A stretch of DNA of 41,673 nt, from positions 1 through 41,673 of the forward strand of contig WRBE01000020.1 in assembly GCA_009779845.1 (NCBI GenBank), written 5' to 3'. Shown one piece after another: positions 22,701 through 30,707 of the stretch (its first letter is position 1; each line of letters opens with the position of its first letter). Source of the DNA: Oscillospiraceae bacterium (GTDB lineage: Bacteria; Bacillota; Clostridia; Oscillospirales; Oscillospiraceae). The position numbers and the translations under genes are program-made. The notes under the pieces were generated by a model. It made no database searches. It was not told the DNA's origin and saw only the letters and a program-made list of their open reading frames with translations.

Positions 22701-25700
22701 AGATATCAAAAAAGTACTGGTCATCGGCTCCGGCCCGATTGTCATCGGACAGGCCGCCGAGTTCGACTACGCTGGCACCCAAGCCTGCCGCGCCCTGCGG
22801 GAAGACGGGATTGAGATTGTCTTGGTCAACTCCAACCCCGCTACCATCATGACGGACAAGGTCATGGCGGATAAGATTTATATTGAGCCGTTGACCTTAG
22901 ATACAGTCAAGCGGATTATTAAGATGGAACAGCCCGACGGCGTTCTCTCGGGCCTCGGCGGACAGACGGGCTTGACCCTGTCCATGCAGCTTGCCAAGTC
23001 CGGCTTTTTGGCTGAACACAACGTGCGGCTCCTCGGCTCGTTCCCGGAGACCATTGACAAAGCGGAAGACCGTCAGATTTTCAAAGACACCATGATTGAA
23101 ATCGGCCAGCCAGTCATCGAGTCCGAGACCGTGACCACCGTTGAAGGGGCCTTGACCTTCGCCAAGAAAATCGGCTACCCCGTGGTCGTCCGTCCCGCTT
23201 TTACCATGGGCGGCGCAGGCGGCGGGATTGCGTATTCCGAAGCGGAGTTAGAGAGTTTTGCCGCAAACGGCCTGCTCCTCTCCCCTATCACCCAAGTGCT
23301 GATTGAACGGTGCATCTCCGGCTGGAAAGAGATTGAGTTTGAAGTACTCCGAGACTCTGCCGACAACGCCATCATCGTCTGTAGCTTGGAAAATGTGGAC
23401 CCTGTGGGTGTCCACACCGGGGACAGTATCGTGGTGGCTCCGGCCCTGACGTTAGCGGACAAAGAACTCCAAATGATGCGGACTGCGGCCTTGGATATCG
23501 TCCGGGCCTTGGGGGTAGAGGGGGGCTGTAATGTGCAGATGGCCCTGCACCCCACCAGTTTTGACTACGCCATTATTGAGGTTAACCCCCGTGTGTCCCG
23601 CTCGTCTGCGTTGGCCTCGAAAGCCACCGGATTCCCCATTGCCAAGATTGCCACGAAGATTGCCGTGGGGTATACCTTAGACGAGATTCCAAACACCGTC
23701 ACCGGTAAGACCTCTTGCGCTTTTGAGCCGACCTTGGACTATGTGGCACTTAAGTTCCCCAAGTGGCCCTTTGATAAGTTTGTCTACGCCAAGCGGGACC
23801 TCGGCACCCAGATGAAAGCCACCGGCGAGGTCATGACCTTAGCCGACAGCTTTGAGATGGCCATCATGAAAGCCGTCCGTGGTGCAGAAATTGGGCTGGA
23901 CACACTGAACATGCCAAAACTCAAAACCATCACCGACGAAGACCTCCTTACCCGTCTGCAAAAAACCACAGATGAGCGGATTTTTGAGGTGTATGAGGCT
24001 CTATGCCGTGGCTTTACCGTAGATAAGGTACATGAATTGACAGCAATTGACCGATTCTTCTTGTATAAGCTCCTAAACCTCGTCCAATACGAAGCACTCT
24101 TAGCCGAGGGGAACTTAGACGAAGAGACCTACAAAACCGGTAAGCGGCTGGGCTATACGGACAAGGTGATTCGCAATCTATCTGGCCAAAAACTGCCCTG
24201 CCATCTGGCACCCACCTATAAGATGGTGGACACCTGTGCCGCAGAGTTCGCCGCCGCCACGCCATACTTCTATGCCACCTATAACTGCCCCGAAGCAGGC
24301 GGCGAGAATGAGGCGGCTCCCTTTGTGGGCAAGGCAAAGAAAGGTACCATTATCGTCCTCGGCTCCGGCCCTATTCGTATCGGACAAGGCATCGAGTTCG
24401 ACTACGCCAGCGTCCACTGTGTCCACAGCTTGAAAGCATTGGGCTATGAGGTGGTACTCATCAACAACAACCCGGAAACCGTCTCCACCGACTTCGACAC
24501 CGCCGACCGCCTGTATTTCGAGGCATTGACCCCAGAGGATGTCCAGCGGATTATCGACCTGGAACAACCCATCGGCGTGGTGGTGGCCTTCGGCGGTCAG
24601 ACGGCGATTCGGCTTACCAAACACCTGCAAAAAGTCGGTGTTCCCATCATCGGTGCCTCCGCCGACTGTATCGACATGGCGGAAGACAGAGAGCGGTTTG
24701 ACGACCTGCTGGAGCGGCTGGATATCAAGCGGCCCCGCGGGTTTACGGTCAAAACCACAGAGGACGCCCTAGCGGCGGCAAAAAAGGTGGGCTATCCGGT
24801 TCTCATGCGCCCCTCTTACGTTTTGGGCGGGCAGAATATGATTATCGCTTTCTCTGATGCGGACATTGAGGAGTACATGGCAATCATCTTAGACCAAGAC
24901 AGCGGCAATACGGTGCTCATTGACAAATACCTCTCCGGGATTGAAATTGAGGTGGATGCCATCTGTGACGGACAGGACATCTTAATCCCCGGTATCATGG
25001 AGCATATTGAACGCACCGGCATCCACTCCGGCGACAGTATCGCCCTATACCCAGCAAAAAGTGTGACTTCTGCACTGGAAGAAAAAGTGCTGGACATTAC
25101 CAAACGCATTACCCAAGGTCTCGGCGCTATCGGGATGGTGAATATCCAGTACATCATACTGGACAATGACGTGTATGTCATTGAAGTCAACCCCCGTGCC
25201 AGCCGGACAGTGCCGTATTTGAGCAAGATTACCGGCGTGCCAATGTGTGAGCTTGCCACACGGGTTAGTTTGGGTGAACAACTCTCTGACCTCGGCTTTG
25301 GTACAGGCATCTTCCCTGTCGGCCCTTACGTGGCGGTAAAAGTGCCCGTGTTCTCCTTTGAAAAACTGGCCGACGTAGACACCCAACTAGGCCCGGAGAT
25401 GAAATCCACCGGCGAGGTCTTGGGCCTCGGCCGGGCCGAGGAAGAGGCTATGTACAAAGGTCTTATCGCCGCTGGCTATAAGCTCGACCGCAAAGGCGGC
25501 GTGTTCCTCAGCGTCCGGGACAGCGATAAAGATGAGATTGCCGAGATTGCCCGGAAATTCCATGGCATTGGTCTCCCCCTCTACGCCACGGCGGGTACAG
25601 TGCAAATACTGGAAAAATCCGGCCTCTCTGCAACGGTGGTCAATAAAATCCACGAAAACAGCGAGAATAATGTCATCACACTGTTGGAGAGCGGGGATAT

Positions 25701-25890
25701 CAGCTACATCGTCTCCACCTCCGCCAAGGGCCGTGACCCTCGGCGGGACAGCGTAAAAATCCGCCGCCGGGCCTCCATACTGCGGATTCCGTGCTTAACG
25801 TCACTAGACACTGCAAGAGCACTTGCAGATTGTTTGATGAGTTATTACAGTCAGGATAATACAGAGCTGGTTGATATTTGTACGTTGTAG
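22687..25890 (+). CDS. carB: Carbamoyl phosphate synthase large subunit
   Basis: This 1067-residue enzyme makes carbamoyl phosphate for pyrimidines and arginine from bicarbonate, ammonia and two ATP. Two homologous halves are visible. The first starts VLVIGSGPIVIGQAAEFDYA and includes RPAFTMGGAGGGIAYSE; the second starts IIVLGSGPIRIGQGIEFDYA near residue 556 and includes MRPSYVLGGQNM. The C-terminal MGS-like allosteric domain follows (GVFLSVRDSDKDEIAEIARK to the end). All expected ATP-grasp motifs look intact, in contrast to its partner CarA. GGAGGG lies before the ATG, inside the carA 3' end, which implies coupled translation. Confidence 0.97.
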   Translation: MPLNKDIKKVLVIGSGPIVIGQAAEFDYAGTQACRALREDGIEIVLVNSNPATIMTDKVMADKIYIEPLTLDTVKRIIKMEQPDGVLSGLGGQTGLTLSMQLAKSGFLAEHNVRLLGSFPETIDKAEDRQIFKDTMIEIGQPVIESETVTTVEGALTFAKKIGYPVVVRPAFTMGGAGGGIAYSEAELESFAANGLLLSPITQVLIERCISGWKEIEFEVLRDSADNAIIVCSLENVDPVGVHTGDSIVVAPALTLADKELQMMRTAALDIVRALGVEGGCNVQMALHPTSFDYAIIEVNPRVSRSSALASKATGFPIAKIATKIAVGYTLDEIPNTVTGKTSCAFEPTLDYVALKFPKWPFDKFVYAKRDLGTQMKATGEVMTLADSFEMAIMKAVRGAEIGLDTLNMPKLKTITDEDLLTRLQKTTDERIFEVYEALCRGFTVDKVHELTAIDRFFLYKLLNLVQYEALLAEGNLDEETYKTGKRLGYTDKVIRNLSGQKLPCHLAPTYKMVDTCAAEFAAATPYFYATYNCPEAGGENEAAPFVGKAKKGTIIVLGSGPIRIGQGIEFDYASVHCVHSLKALGYEVVLINNNPETVSTDFDTADRLYFEALTPEDVQRIIDLEQPIGVVVAFGGQTAIRLTKHLQKVGVPIIGASADCIDMAEDRERFDDLLERLDIKRPRGFTVKTTEDALAAAKKVGYPVLMRPSYVLGGQNMIIAFSDADIEEYMAIILDQDSGNTVLIDKYLSGIEIEVDAICDGQDILIPGIMEHIERTGIHSGDSIALYPAKSVTSALEEKVLDITKRITQGLGAIGMVNIQYIILDNDVYVIEVNPRASRTVPYLSKITGVPMCELATRVSLGEQLSDLGFGTGIFPVGPYVAVKVPVFSFEKLADVDTQLGPEMKSTGEVLGLGRAEEEAMYKGLIAAGYKLDRKGGVFLSVRDSDKDEIAEIARKFHGIGLPLYATAGTVQILEKSGLSATVVNKIHENSENNVITLLESGDISYIVSTSAKGRDPRRDSVKIRRRASILRIPCLTSLDTARALADCLMSYYSQDNTELVDICTL

Positions 25891-25911
25891 ATTTAGATGG
25901 AAAAAACCACC

Positions 25912-25940
25912 AGCCGCACCCTTTACTTGTGGGTGCGGCT
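25912..25940. terminator. Bidirectional terminator after carB
   Basis: AGCCGCACCC (25912-25921) and GGGTGCGGCT (25931-25940) form a perfect 10-bp stem. The minus-strand tail GGTGGTTTTTT is strong; the plus-strand tail GTTGTTCTATT is weaker. It serves both carB and the convergent small gene. Confidence 0.8.
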
Positions 25941-25949
25941 GTTGTTCTA

Positions 25950-26132
25950 TTATCCGATTGGCTTCCCTTCTTCATACCGAGTGGTTGTGTCGCCTTGTTC
26001 CAACACCTCTCCCCCCGCCGCCTGCCAGCCCGCTTTGAATGCCATGCGTACCAAAGAAAATAAGGCATCTTCTGCTTTGTCATATTCCTGACCGTCAATA
26101 AAATCACTGAATGAACTTTCAAACTCTTTCAT
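25950..26132 (-). CDS. Small acidic hypothetical protein
   Basis: It encodes 60 residues starting MKEFESSFSDFIDG, with a helical middle (YDKAEDALFSLVRMAFKAGW) and a polar tail. I recall similar small proteins in Clostridia but no function. The ATG at 26132 follows GGGGTGACG, a fair ribosome binding site; upstream ATGs lie in the promoter region. It is divergent from the XRE regulator gene and shares with it a region holding two palindromes, so the regulator may control it. Confidence 0.6.
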   Translation of the reverse strand: MKEFESSFSDFIDGQEYDKAEDALFSLVRMAFKAGWQAAGGEVLEQGDTTTRYEEGKPIG

Positions 26133-26166
26133 AATCGTCACCCCGCAAGTCACTATTGGATTCATA

Positions 26167-26214
26167 TTATAGATAAAATTCATCTATAAGTCAATAGACA
26201 ATTTCTATCTATTG
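26167..26214. promoter_or_regulatory. Two operator-like palindromes in a divergent promoter region
   Basis: TTATAGAT-7-ATCTATAA (26167-26189) is a perfect 8-bp inverted repeat. CAATAGA-9-TCTATTG (26192-26214) is a perfect 7-bp one. Both carry the half-site ATAGA. They lie between the small acidic gene and the XRE gene, as expected for XRE autoregulation. Confidence 0.6.
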
Positions 26215-26235
26215 TAGAATATCTTTGGTGATGAT

Positions 26236-26463
26236 ATGAAAAATCGAATTTTAGATTTAAGAACAGATGCAGATTTGAGGCAAATAGATGTTGCAAATGC
26301 CATTGGAATTACGCAACGAAAATATAGCTATATCGAAACGGGCACACAACAAGTTACAGAGGAAATGCTAGTAAAACTTGCATCCTTTTACAACACCAGC
26401 GTGGACTATTTGCTCGGACTAACAGACGATCCCGCCCCCTATCCACGCAAACGAACCAAATAA
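26236..26463 (+). CDS. XRE family helix-turn-helix regulator
   Basis: This 75-residue protein is almost entirely one HTH_3 domain: LRQIDVANAIGITQRKYSYIETGTQQ gives the two DNA-binding helices and LVKLASFYNTSVDYLLGLTD is the standard dimer-side ending. GGTGATG precedes the ATG. Small stand-alone XRE proteins of this kind usually repress their own divergent promoter. It could be a relic of a mobile element or a toxin-antitoxin module, but no toxin is next to it. Confidence 0.88.
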   Translation: MKNRILDLRTDADLRQIDVANAIGITQRKYSYIETGTQQVTEEMLVKLASFYNTSVDYLLGLTDDPAPYPRKRTK

Positions 26464-26497
26464 AACTGTCGTGCCTTTTACGGGTACGGCAGTTTTT
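26462..26497 (+). terminator. Terminator of the XRE gene
   Basis: AAAACTGTCGTGCC (26462-26475) pairs with GGTACGGCAGTTTT (26483-26496), including two G-T pairs, followed by a further T. It directly abuts the stop codon. Confidence 0.8.
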
Positions 26498-26569
26498 CCT
26501 CAAACAAGACACACTGTTGCCCTGTTCGATGTGATACAATAACAAAAATCACCCATCAGGAGGCATCTC

Positions 26570-26908
26570 ATGAAAGTAACCGTCACACAAAACTATCCCC
26601 ACAAATGGGAGTTTCAAGGCACATTCCCCACCTTTCCAAAAGGTACCCCCGTTGCCATGGCCCAAGAGGAAGACTCCGATTTCCCGGGCTGGTACGCTTG
26701 TGACATTGCCGGGCATACACCCTATATTCCCGGTGTCTTTGTCAGGGACGGCAAGCTAACAAGAGACTATAATCCCACAGAACTCATTCAAGCCGCCGGT
26801 GACAAGCTGGAGATACACGAAATCGTCCACGCATGGCTACTGGCGACAAACGACAAGGGCATCACAGGCTGGATTCCAGCAGAGTGTGTTGTAAGCACGG
26901 ATAACTAA
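26570..26908 (+). CDS. SH3-like domain protein of unknown role
   Basis: It encodes 112 residues with the ending GITGWIPAECVV, a hallmark of SH3-type folds, and an earlier strand-rich stretch (FPKGTPVAMAQ, FPGWYACDIAGHTPYIPGVFV) that may be a second SH3-like unit. It has no signal peptide, so it should be cytoplasmic. AGGAGG lies about 7 nt before the ATG. Its original terminator seems to have been shared with rplL and is now split by the restriction-modification island (26939-29471). Confidence 0.7.
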   Translation: MKVTVTQNYPHKWEFQGTFPTFPKGTPVAMAQEEDSDFPGWYACDIAGHTPYIPGVFVRDGKLTRDYNPTELIQAAGDKLEIHEIVHAWLLATNDKGITGWIPAECVVSTDN

Positions 26909-26919
26909 ATGACTCAACT

Positions 26920-26938
26920 AAAAAGCACCGGGCCCATA
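26920..26938 (+). terminator. Left half of a split terminator
   Basis: AAAAAGCACCGGGCC (26920-26934) is the exact complement of GGCCCGGTGCTTTTT at 29477-29491. CCATA (26934-26938) is repeated at 29472-29476. Joined, the two halves give a 15-bp terminator with a CATA loop, between the SH3-like gene and rplL. Confidence 0.7.
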
Positions 26939-26978
26939 AGGGGCAGTTTGTCAAGAGGTAGAATGATCGTTTATAAAA

Positions 26979-27015
26979 AATATAGGAGAAGCCAACCGTT
27001 GGCTTCTCCTATATT
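26979..27015 (-). terminator. Terminator of the restriction-modification operon
   Basis: AATATAGGAGAAGCCAA (26979-26995) and TTGGCTTCTCCTATATT (26999-27015) form a perfect 17-bp stem with a 3-nt loop. The minus strand continues with a T-run, 16 bp after the endonuclease stop. Confidence 0.9.
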
Positions 27016-27030
27016 CAGCATATAATTCTT

Positions 27031-27903
27031 TTATATTAAAAAGCCACGCTCCAACCCGAAAGAAACACCGCCTTCCCAATCTGCCGAAAGGTGTGAACGA
27101 ACGCTGTTAAACAAGTGTACAACAACATCTAAGTGGACAGGTTTTTTCTCATAGCCTGGCAGGAATCGGTATTCGCGATCGGTATTTCTTTGTTTTCTTA
27201 ATACATATATCTGATCAACTTGATATTTTTTCAAGTTAACACTTTCTGTAAGCTTTAACCACTCAGCCACAACAATGTACAGCGCATTTGGATTCCTAGT
27301 AAGAAGCTGTGCGCCTGCTGTAGAAGAACCTTCTAACATAGTTTTATCAAGATAGGTTTTACATTCAATGGCAACCGCAGGTACCTCGATGACAATGCTT
27401 TCAGCTTGCTCATTCCCGGCACAATGCATAGAAGCTATTATTTTAGCACCGATGACGAAATCATGATCCTTCTTTTCAATACGAGCGTGTGGCTTTTTTA
27501 CCATGTCTGAATAATTTTTGGGCATAAAGAATATATCCTTAAAACTATGGCTTTTACCAATTAACGCACTAGATGAATAACTTCCAACCAAATCCTTAAA
27601 CAAATAATACATAAATTCCTCTAATACGGAGGAATGAAGATTTGAACGAGAATCAAAATTTTCAGCATAATGCTGTTGGTCGATAAAATCTTTGTATTGG
27701 TTGAAATAATCCACTCTTTGTTTCAGTATGTCCATATCATGTTCGTCCGTTTCTGCGAAGGGACCTTGGAGTGATAAATTTGCAGCTTTCCATTTATCAT
27801 ATTCTTCTTTAATTTCTGCAAGGAAAGCCTTTGAAATATCGTCATTGTATTTGCGACTGTCTCCCATTTTTGAGGCAATATTATCTCCATGAACAAACAT
27901 CAT
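27031..27903 (-). CDS. Type II restriction endonuclease, Bpu10I-like
   Basis: It encodes 290 residues. A PD-(D/E)XK-type site is visible: Asp148 in KDHDFVIG and Glu180-Cys-Lys182 in VPAVAIECKTYLDKTML. The ECKTYLDKTML stretch recalls Bpu10I-family endonucleases, from memory; the cleavage site cannot be read from sequence. Cytoplasmic. The ATG directly follows the methyltransferase stop TAA (27904-27906), with AGGTG inside the upstream gene as the ribosome binding site, so methylase is made before nuclease. The gene is distinctly A/T-rich. Confidence 0.75.
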   Translation of the reverse strand: MMFVHGDNIASKMGDSRKYNDDISKAFLAEIKEEYDKWKAANLSLQGPFAETDEHDMDILKQRVDYFNQYKDFIDQQHYAENFDSRSNLHSSVLEEFMYYLFKDLVGSYSSSALIGKSHSFKDIFFMPKNYSDMVKKPHARIEKKDHDFVIGAKIIASMHCAGNEQAESIVIEVPAVAIECKTYLDKTMLEGSSTAGAQLLTRNPNALYIVVAEWLKLTESVNLKKYQVDQIYVLRKQRNTDREYRFLPGYEKKPVHLDVVVHLFNSVRSHLSADWEGGVSFGLERGFLI

Positions 27904-29079
27904 TTACACCTGCCTTTTCAAATTATCAGCAATAGCCTGAGCCATAAGTGGTGGAACAGCATTACCTATCTGATTGTATTGACATAAGTGCTTTTCCCCT
28001 ATTCGCCCTTCTTTCTCTAATAACTTTTGACTGACTACTGTTGGTTTTCCGTGGAAAACATACCAATCAGGGAATGATTGGATCCGGGCTCCTTCGCGAG
28101 CAGTAAAATTTCTATTTCGATATGGATGGACAAAATTCGCATAGAAAGATGCGGGTATTGTATGACAGGGAGCATTTGGATACATCCTACGATTATTCTG
28201 GTCATATACTTTTGTAGACAATTCACCATTACCATTTCGTTTATATGGCATTAGGTGTGCGGGTACATCAGCTACAGACTCTCCCCACCTCATTACGGAA
28301 AATCGTTCAACAGTCCGCTTTGAATGCATCATTGCTTTATGGTTATAAACTTTTTTTGAGTATTCTCTCATTAGTTGTTGATATTCATTTTGAGGTGAAA
28401 TTGAATATTCTAATACTTCCGCACCTTCGCGTGCCTCTATGAGTGGAAGATCAGAAATTGCGTCCCATAGTGTTGGAGATTGCTTTAATGAATCTAGTCC
28501 TGAAAATAATGATGGTTCGCTTGAGTGTGTTGCTAAAGGGAATGGCCTTGTCAACTTTTTCTTACTAGCGATAACAAACAATCGTTTCCGTATTTGCGGA
28601 ACACCGAATGAAGTAGCATCAAGCACATCTATGTAGACATTATATTTTAATCCCTCAAGTTCAGATTCTACAATGTCTATAACATTATCTCCTGATTTAG
28701 TTTTGGCTTTTAACAAATTAGGAACATTTTCCATAATGATCAAACTCGGTGAAAACAGTTTCCCAAATCGAATCATTTCTATAAATAATGAATTTCTTGG
28801 ATCTGTCGGATCCCCTGCATTTTTTGTACAAATAGAAAATCCTTGACAAGGAGGTCCTCCTAAAATGATGTCAGGTTTATTATCTTGAAAAGCACTAAGT
28901 ACTTCTTCATCAGAAAAGGACGCAATATCGCCTATAAGCACCTTTGAAGATGGATGATTATGCTGAAACGTTTCAGCAGCCCATTTATCAAGCTCAATAG
29001 CACCAATTAAATTAAATCCAGCTAGCTGGAATCCTAAGCTAAATCCGCCTGCACCTGCAAATAAGTCAAGAACATTCAT
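27904..29079 (-). CDS. DNA (cytosine-5-)-methyltransferase
   Basis: This 391-residue C5 methyltransferase protects host DNA from the neighbouring nuclease. Motif I is DLFAGAGGFSLGF near the N-terminus; motif IV is GGPPCQGFS with the catalytic Cys78; motif VI is MENVPNLL near 116-123; motif VIII is GVPQIRKRLFVIA; motifs IX and X include QIGNAVPPLMAQAI near the C-terminus. The variable target-recognition region lies between about 190 and 330. The start ATG at 29079 has GGTGAT upstream. A/T-rich codon use marks it as acquired. Confidence 0.95.
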   Translation of the reverse strand: MNVLDLFAGAGGFSLGFQLAGFNLIGAIELDKWAAETFQHNHPSSKVLIGDIASFSDEEVLSAFQDNKPDIILGGPPCQGFSICTKNAGDPTDPRNSLFIEMIRFGKLFSPSLIIMENVPNLLKAKTKSGDNVIDIVESELEGLKYNVYIDVLDATSFGVPQIRKRLFVIASKKKLTRPFPLATHSSEPSLFSGLDSLKQSPTLWDAISDLPLIEAREGAEVLEYSISPQNEYQQLMREYSKKVYNHKAMMHSKRTVERFSVMRWGESVADVPAHLMPYKRNGNGELSTKVYDQNNRRMYPNAPCHTIPASFYANFVHPYRNRNFTAREGARIQSFPDWYVFHGKPTVVSQKLLEKEGRIGEKHLCQYNQIGNAVPPLMAQAIADNLKRQV

Positions 29080-29305
29080 ATAATCACCATGTCAGTTTTT
29101 TGTTTTTCTCTCCACTAATTGACTTATTATATCATTATTTCCTCAAAATTTCCACTATATTTTCCGCTTGCGTTTTCTGCATATTTCGCATATTCTGTAG
29201 TGTATCAAGGCATCTATTCTCCCGGCAGGACGCACACACCCGCTAGGGTGTATAAGTGCGCCGATTGGTTTTCGCCCAATCAGATTTGCAAACTGTGCCG
29301 AAAAG

Positions 29306-29344
29306 AAAGACAGCGTTCCACCTTTATGCCAGAACGCTGTCTTT
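29306..29344. terminator. Strong hairpin inside the island
   Basis: AAAGACAGCGTTC (29306-29318) and GAACGCTGTCTTT (29332-29344) form a perfect 13-bp stem with a 13-nt loop. The plus-strand tail is TTcg and the minus-strand tail is CTTTTC. It could now act as terminator for rplL transcripts that cross the split terminator. Confidence 0.55.
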
Positions 29345-29471
29345 TTCGTTTCTTCGGCTTGTAAAGAGGTTATCAACCCCTGACCTCTGCGAAGCATAGA
29401 ATCACTGCAAATAAGACGCTTGCCCGTATTGTTTAGTAGAGGTCTATCAAAACCTCCCTCTACAACATACA

Positions 29472-29491
29472 CCATAGGCCCGGTGCTTTTT
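29472..29491 (-). terminator. Right half of a split terminator, after rplL
   Basis: GGCCCGGTGCTTTTT (29477-29491) begins 15 bp beyond the rplL stop on the minus strand, where a terminator is expected, but its partner arm is 2.5 kb away at 26920-26934. CCATA at 29472-29476 is the right copy of the direct repeat. Confidence 0.7.
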
Positions 29492-29505
29492 GCGTCGTAA
29501 CAATC

Positions 29506-29883
29506 TTATTTCAGTTCTACTTTTGCGCCGACTTCTTCCAGTTGCTTTTTCAGCGCTTCGGCATCGTCTTTGGAGACGCCTTCTTTTAGGGTTGCAGGCA
29601 CAGCTTCAACTTTGGCTTTCGCCTCAGCCAGACCCAAGCCGGTGACTTCACGAACCACTTTGATAACCTTGATTTTTTCGCTGCCGAAATCTGTCATGAC
29701 AACGTCAAACTCGGTTTTCTCTTCTTCTGCGGCCGCAGCAGGTGCAGCAGCAACAGCAACAGCAGCAGGAGCAGCGGCTGATACGCCGAACTCGTCTTCC
29801 AGTGCCTTTACAAGCTCAGAGAGCTCTAGTACAGTCATTGCCTTTACTTCTTCAATTAGAGCAGTTACTTTTTCGCTAGCCAT
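29506..29883 (-). CDS. rplL: 50S ribosomal protein L7/L12
   Basis: This 125-residue stalk protein recruits translation factors. It has the N-terminal dimerisation domain ([29 protein letters not shown]), an alanine-rich hinge, and the C-terminal factor-binding domain ([30 protein letters not shown], then [17 protein letters not shown]). GGAGGA lies upstream of the ATG. It follows rplJ by 47 bp. Confidence 0.98.
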   Translation of the reverse strand: MASEKVTALIEEVKAMTVLELSELVKALEDEFGVSAAAPAAVAVAAAPAAAAEEEKTEFDVVMTDFGSEKIKVIKVVREVTGLGLAEAKAKVEAVPATLKEGVSKDDAEALKKQLEEVGAKVELK

Positions 29884-29930
29884 TTTTTATGTCCTCCAGT
29901 AATTTTAATTTTAATTTTTTTGATGTTACA

Positions 29931-30461
29931 TTATGCAGACTTTTGATCTGCGACCGCCTGTAGTGCCACGGCTAGGCCGCGGATGTTGGCGTTGAGCACG
30001 GTGGCAAGCCCGCTGATGGGCGCAATCATAGTACCCAGCACCTGTGCCACCAATACGTCTTTGGCGGGCAGTTTTGCAAGGGCCACAACCTCATCGGCAG
30101 TGATGACCTTACCGTCAACGAAACCGGCTTTGATTTGCATGGGCTTATCTTTGCCCACATACTCAGCAACCAATTTCGCAGACGCCACCGGGTCTTCCGT
30201 GTGGATGGCTAGTGCCGTTGGCCCGGCCAAGAAAGATTGCAGGTCAGAGAGCGCTGTGTCATTCGTGGCAAAGCGAAGCAGGCTGTTTTTGATAACCGCA
30301 TACTCCACACCGGCTTCCCGCATCTTGCGGCGCATCTCCGTGTCGGTGGTTACATCGGTGCCTTTGTAATCCACCAAAACTCCGGCCACGCTGCCGTCTA
30401 GCTTCTCAACTAGTGCTTTGACCAGTTCTTGCTTTTCGCTCAAAATTTTTGCACTTGGCAT
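29931..30461 (-). CDS. rplJ: 50S ribosomal protein L10
   Basis: This 176-residue protein anchors the L7/L12 stalk to the ribosome. The N-terminal domain has GSVAGVLVDYKGTDVTTDTEMRRKMREAGVEYAVIKNSLL, typical of L10, and the C-terminal helix ends in ALQAVADQKSA, where L7/L12 dimers bind. GGGAGGTG precedes the ATG. The usual L1 and L11 genes are not upstream; the next gene is the response regulator operon. Confidence 0.97.
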   Translation of the reverse strand: MPSAKILSEKQELVKALVEKLDGSVAGVLVDYKGTDVTTDTEMRRKMREAGVEYAVIKNSLLRFATNDTALSDLQSFLAGPTALAIHTEDPVASAKLVAEYVGKDKPMQIKAGFVDGKVITADEVVALAKLPAKDVLVAQVLGTMIAPISGLATVLNANIRGLAVALQAVADQKSA

Positions 30462-30465
30462 ATTT

Positions 30466-30590
30466 CTTTCTCACCTCCCAGAGTTCAAAATAAAAAAATC
30501 CTCTCGTCCCTGAAGGACAAGAAGACACAATACTAGTATCATCCAGCCTCCCTCGGCAGGGCTTATTGACCGCCTGCTGTCTTTGGAACG
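30466..30590 (-). promoter_or_regulatory. L10 leader (autoregulatory RNA)
   Basis: The minus-strand leader has CAAAGACAGCAGGCGGTC and AATAAGCCCTGCCGAGGGAG, which pair through CAGGC/GCCCTG-like segments as in the L10 leader that binds L10-L7/L12. A terminator-like hairpin (TCTTGTCC/GGACGAGA, about 30495-30525) with a long T-run follows, so control is probably by attenuation. Confidence 0.85.
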
Positions 30591-30597
30591 CTTTAAT

Positions 30598-30626
30598 AGT
30601 ATACCAGTGGGATACGAGGATGTCAA
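30598..30626 (-). promoter_or_regulatory. Promoter of rplJ-rplL
   Basis: On the minus strand TTGACA (30621-30626), a 17-bp spacer and TATACT (30598-30603), near consensus. Confidence 0.9.
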
Positions 30627-30707
30627 GTGGAAAGCGGAAAAAATCAAGAGAGGCGCAATTAAGGGGAACGGTGGGTACACTGCGCTGCACAAATAAAGCC
30701 CCTCTGT

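Larger units (their letters stand above)
26939..29476. mobile_element. Putative inserted restriction-modification island
   Basis: About 2.5 kb, A/T-richer than its surroundings, lies between the two halves of a terminator hairpin and is flanked by the 5-bp direct repeat CCATA. It carries a C5 methyltransferase, a restriction endonuclease, their terminator, and about 390 bp of further sequence with hairpins. I found no transposase and no convincing terminal inverted repeats, so the mechanism of entry is open. Confidence 0.6.
29080..29505. other. Intergenic region with hairpins and an uncertain minus-strand frame
   Basis: The methylase promoter region lies at its left end (minus-strand TATAAT near 29130 with a weak -35). 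A perfect 13-bp hairpin lies at 29306-29344, and GTAGAGG/CCTCTAC is at 29436-29463. A minus-strand frame from 29475 to 29155 encodes a string with SFFSAQFANLIGRKPIGALI, but its start codon lies in the direct repeat CCATA and I cannot show it is a gene. No other gene is seen. Confidence 0.5.
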
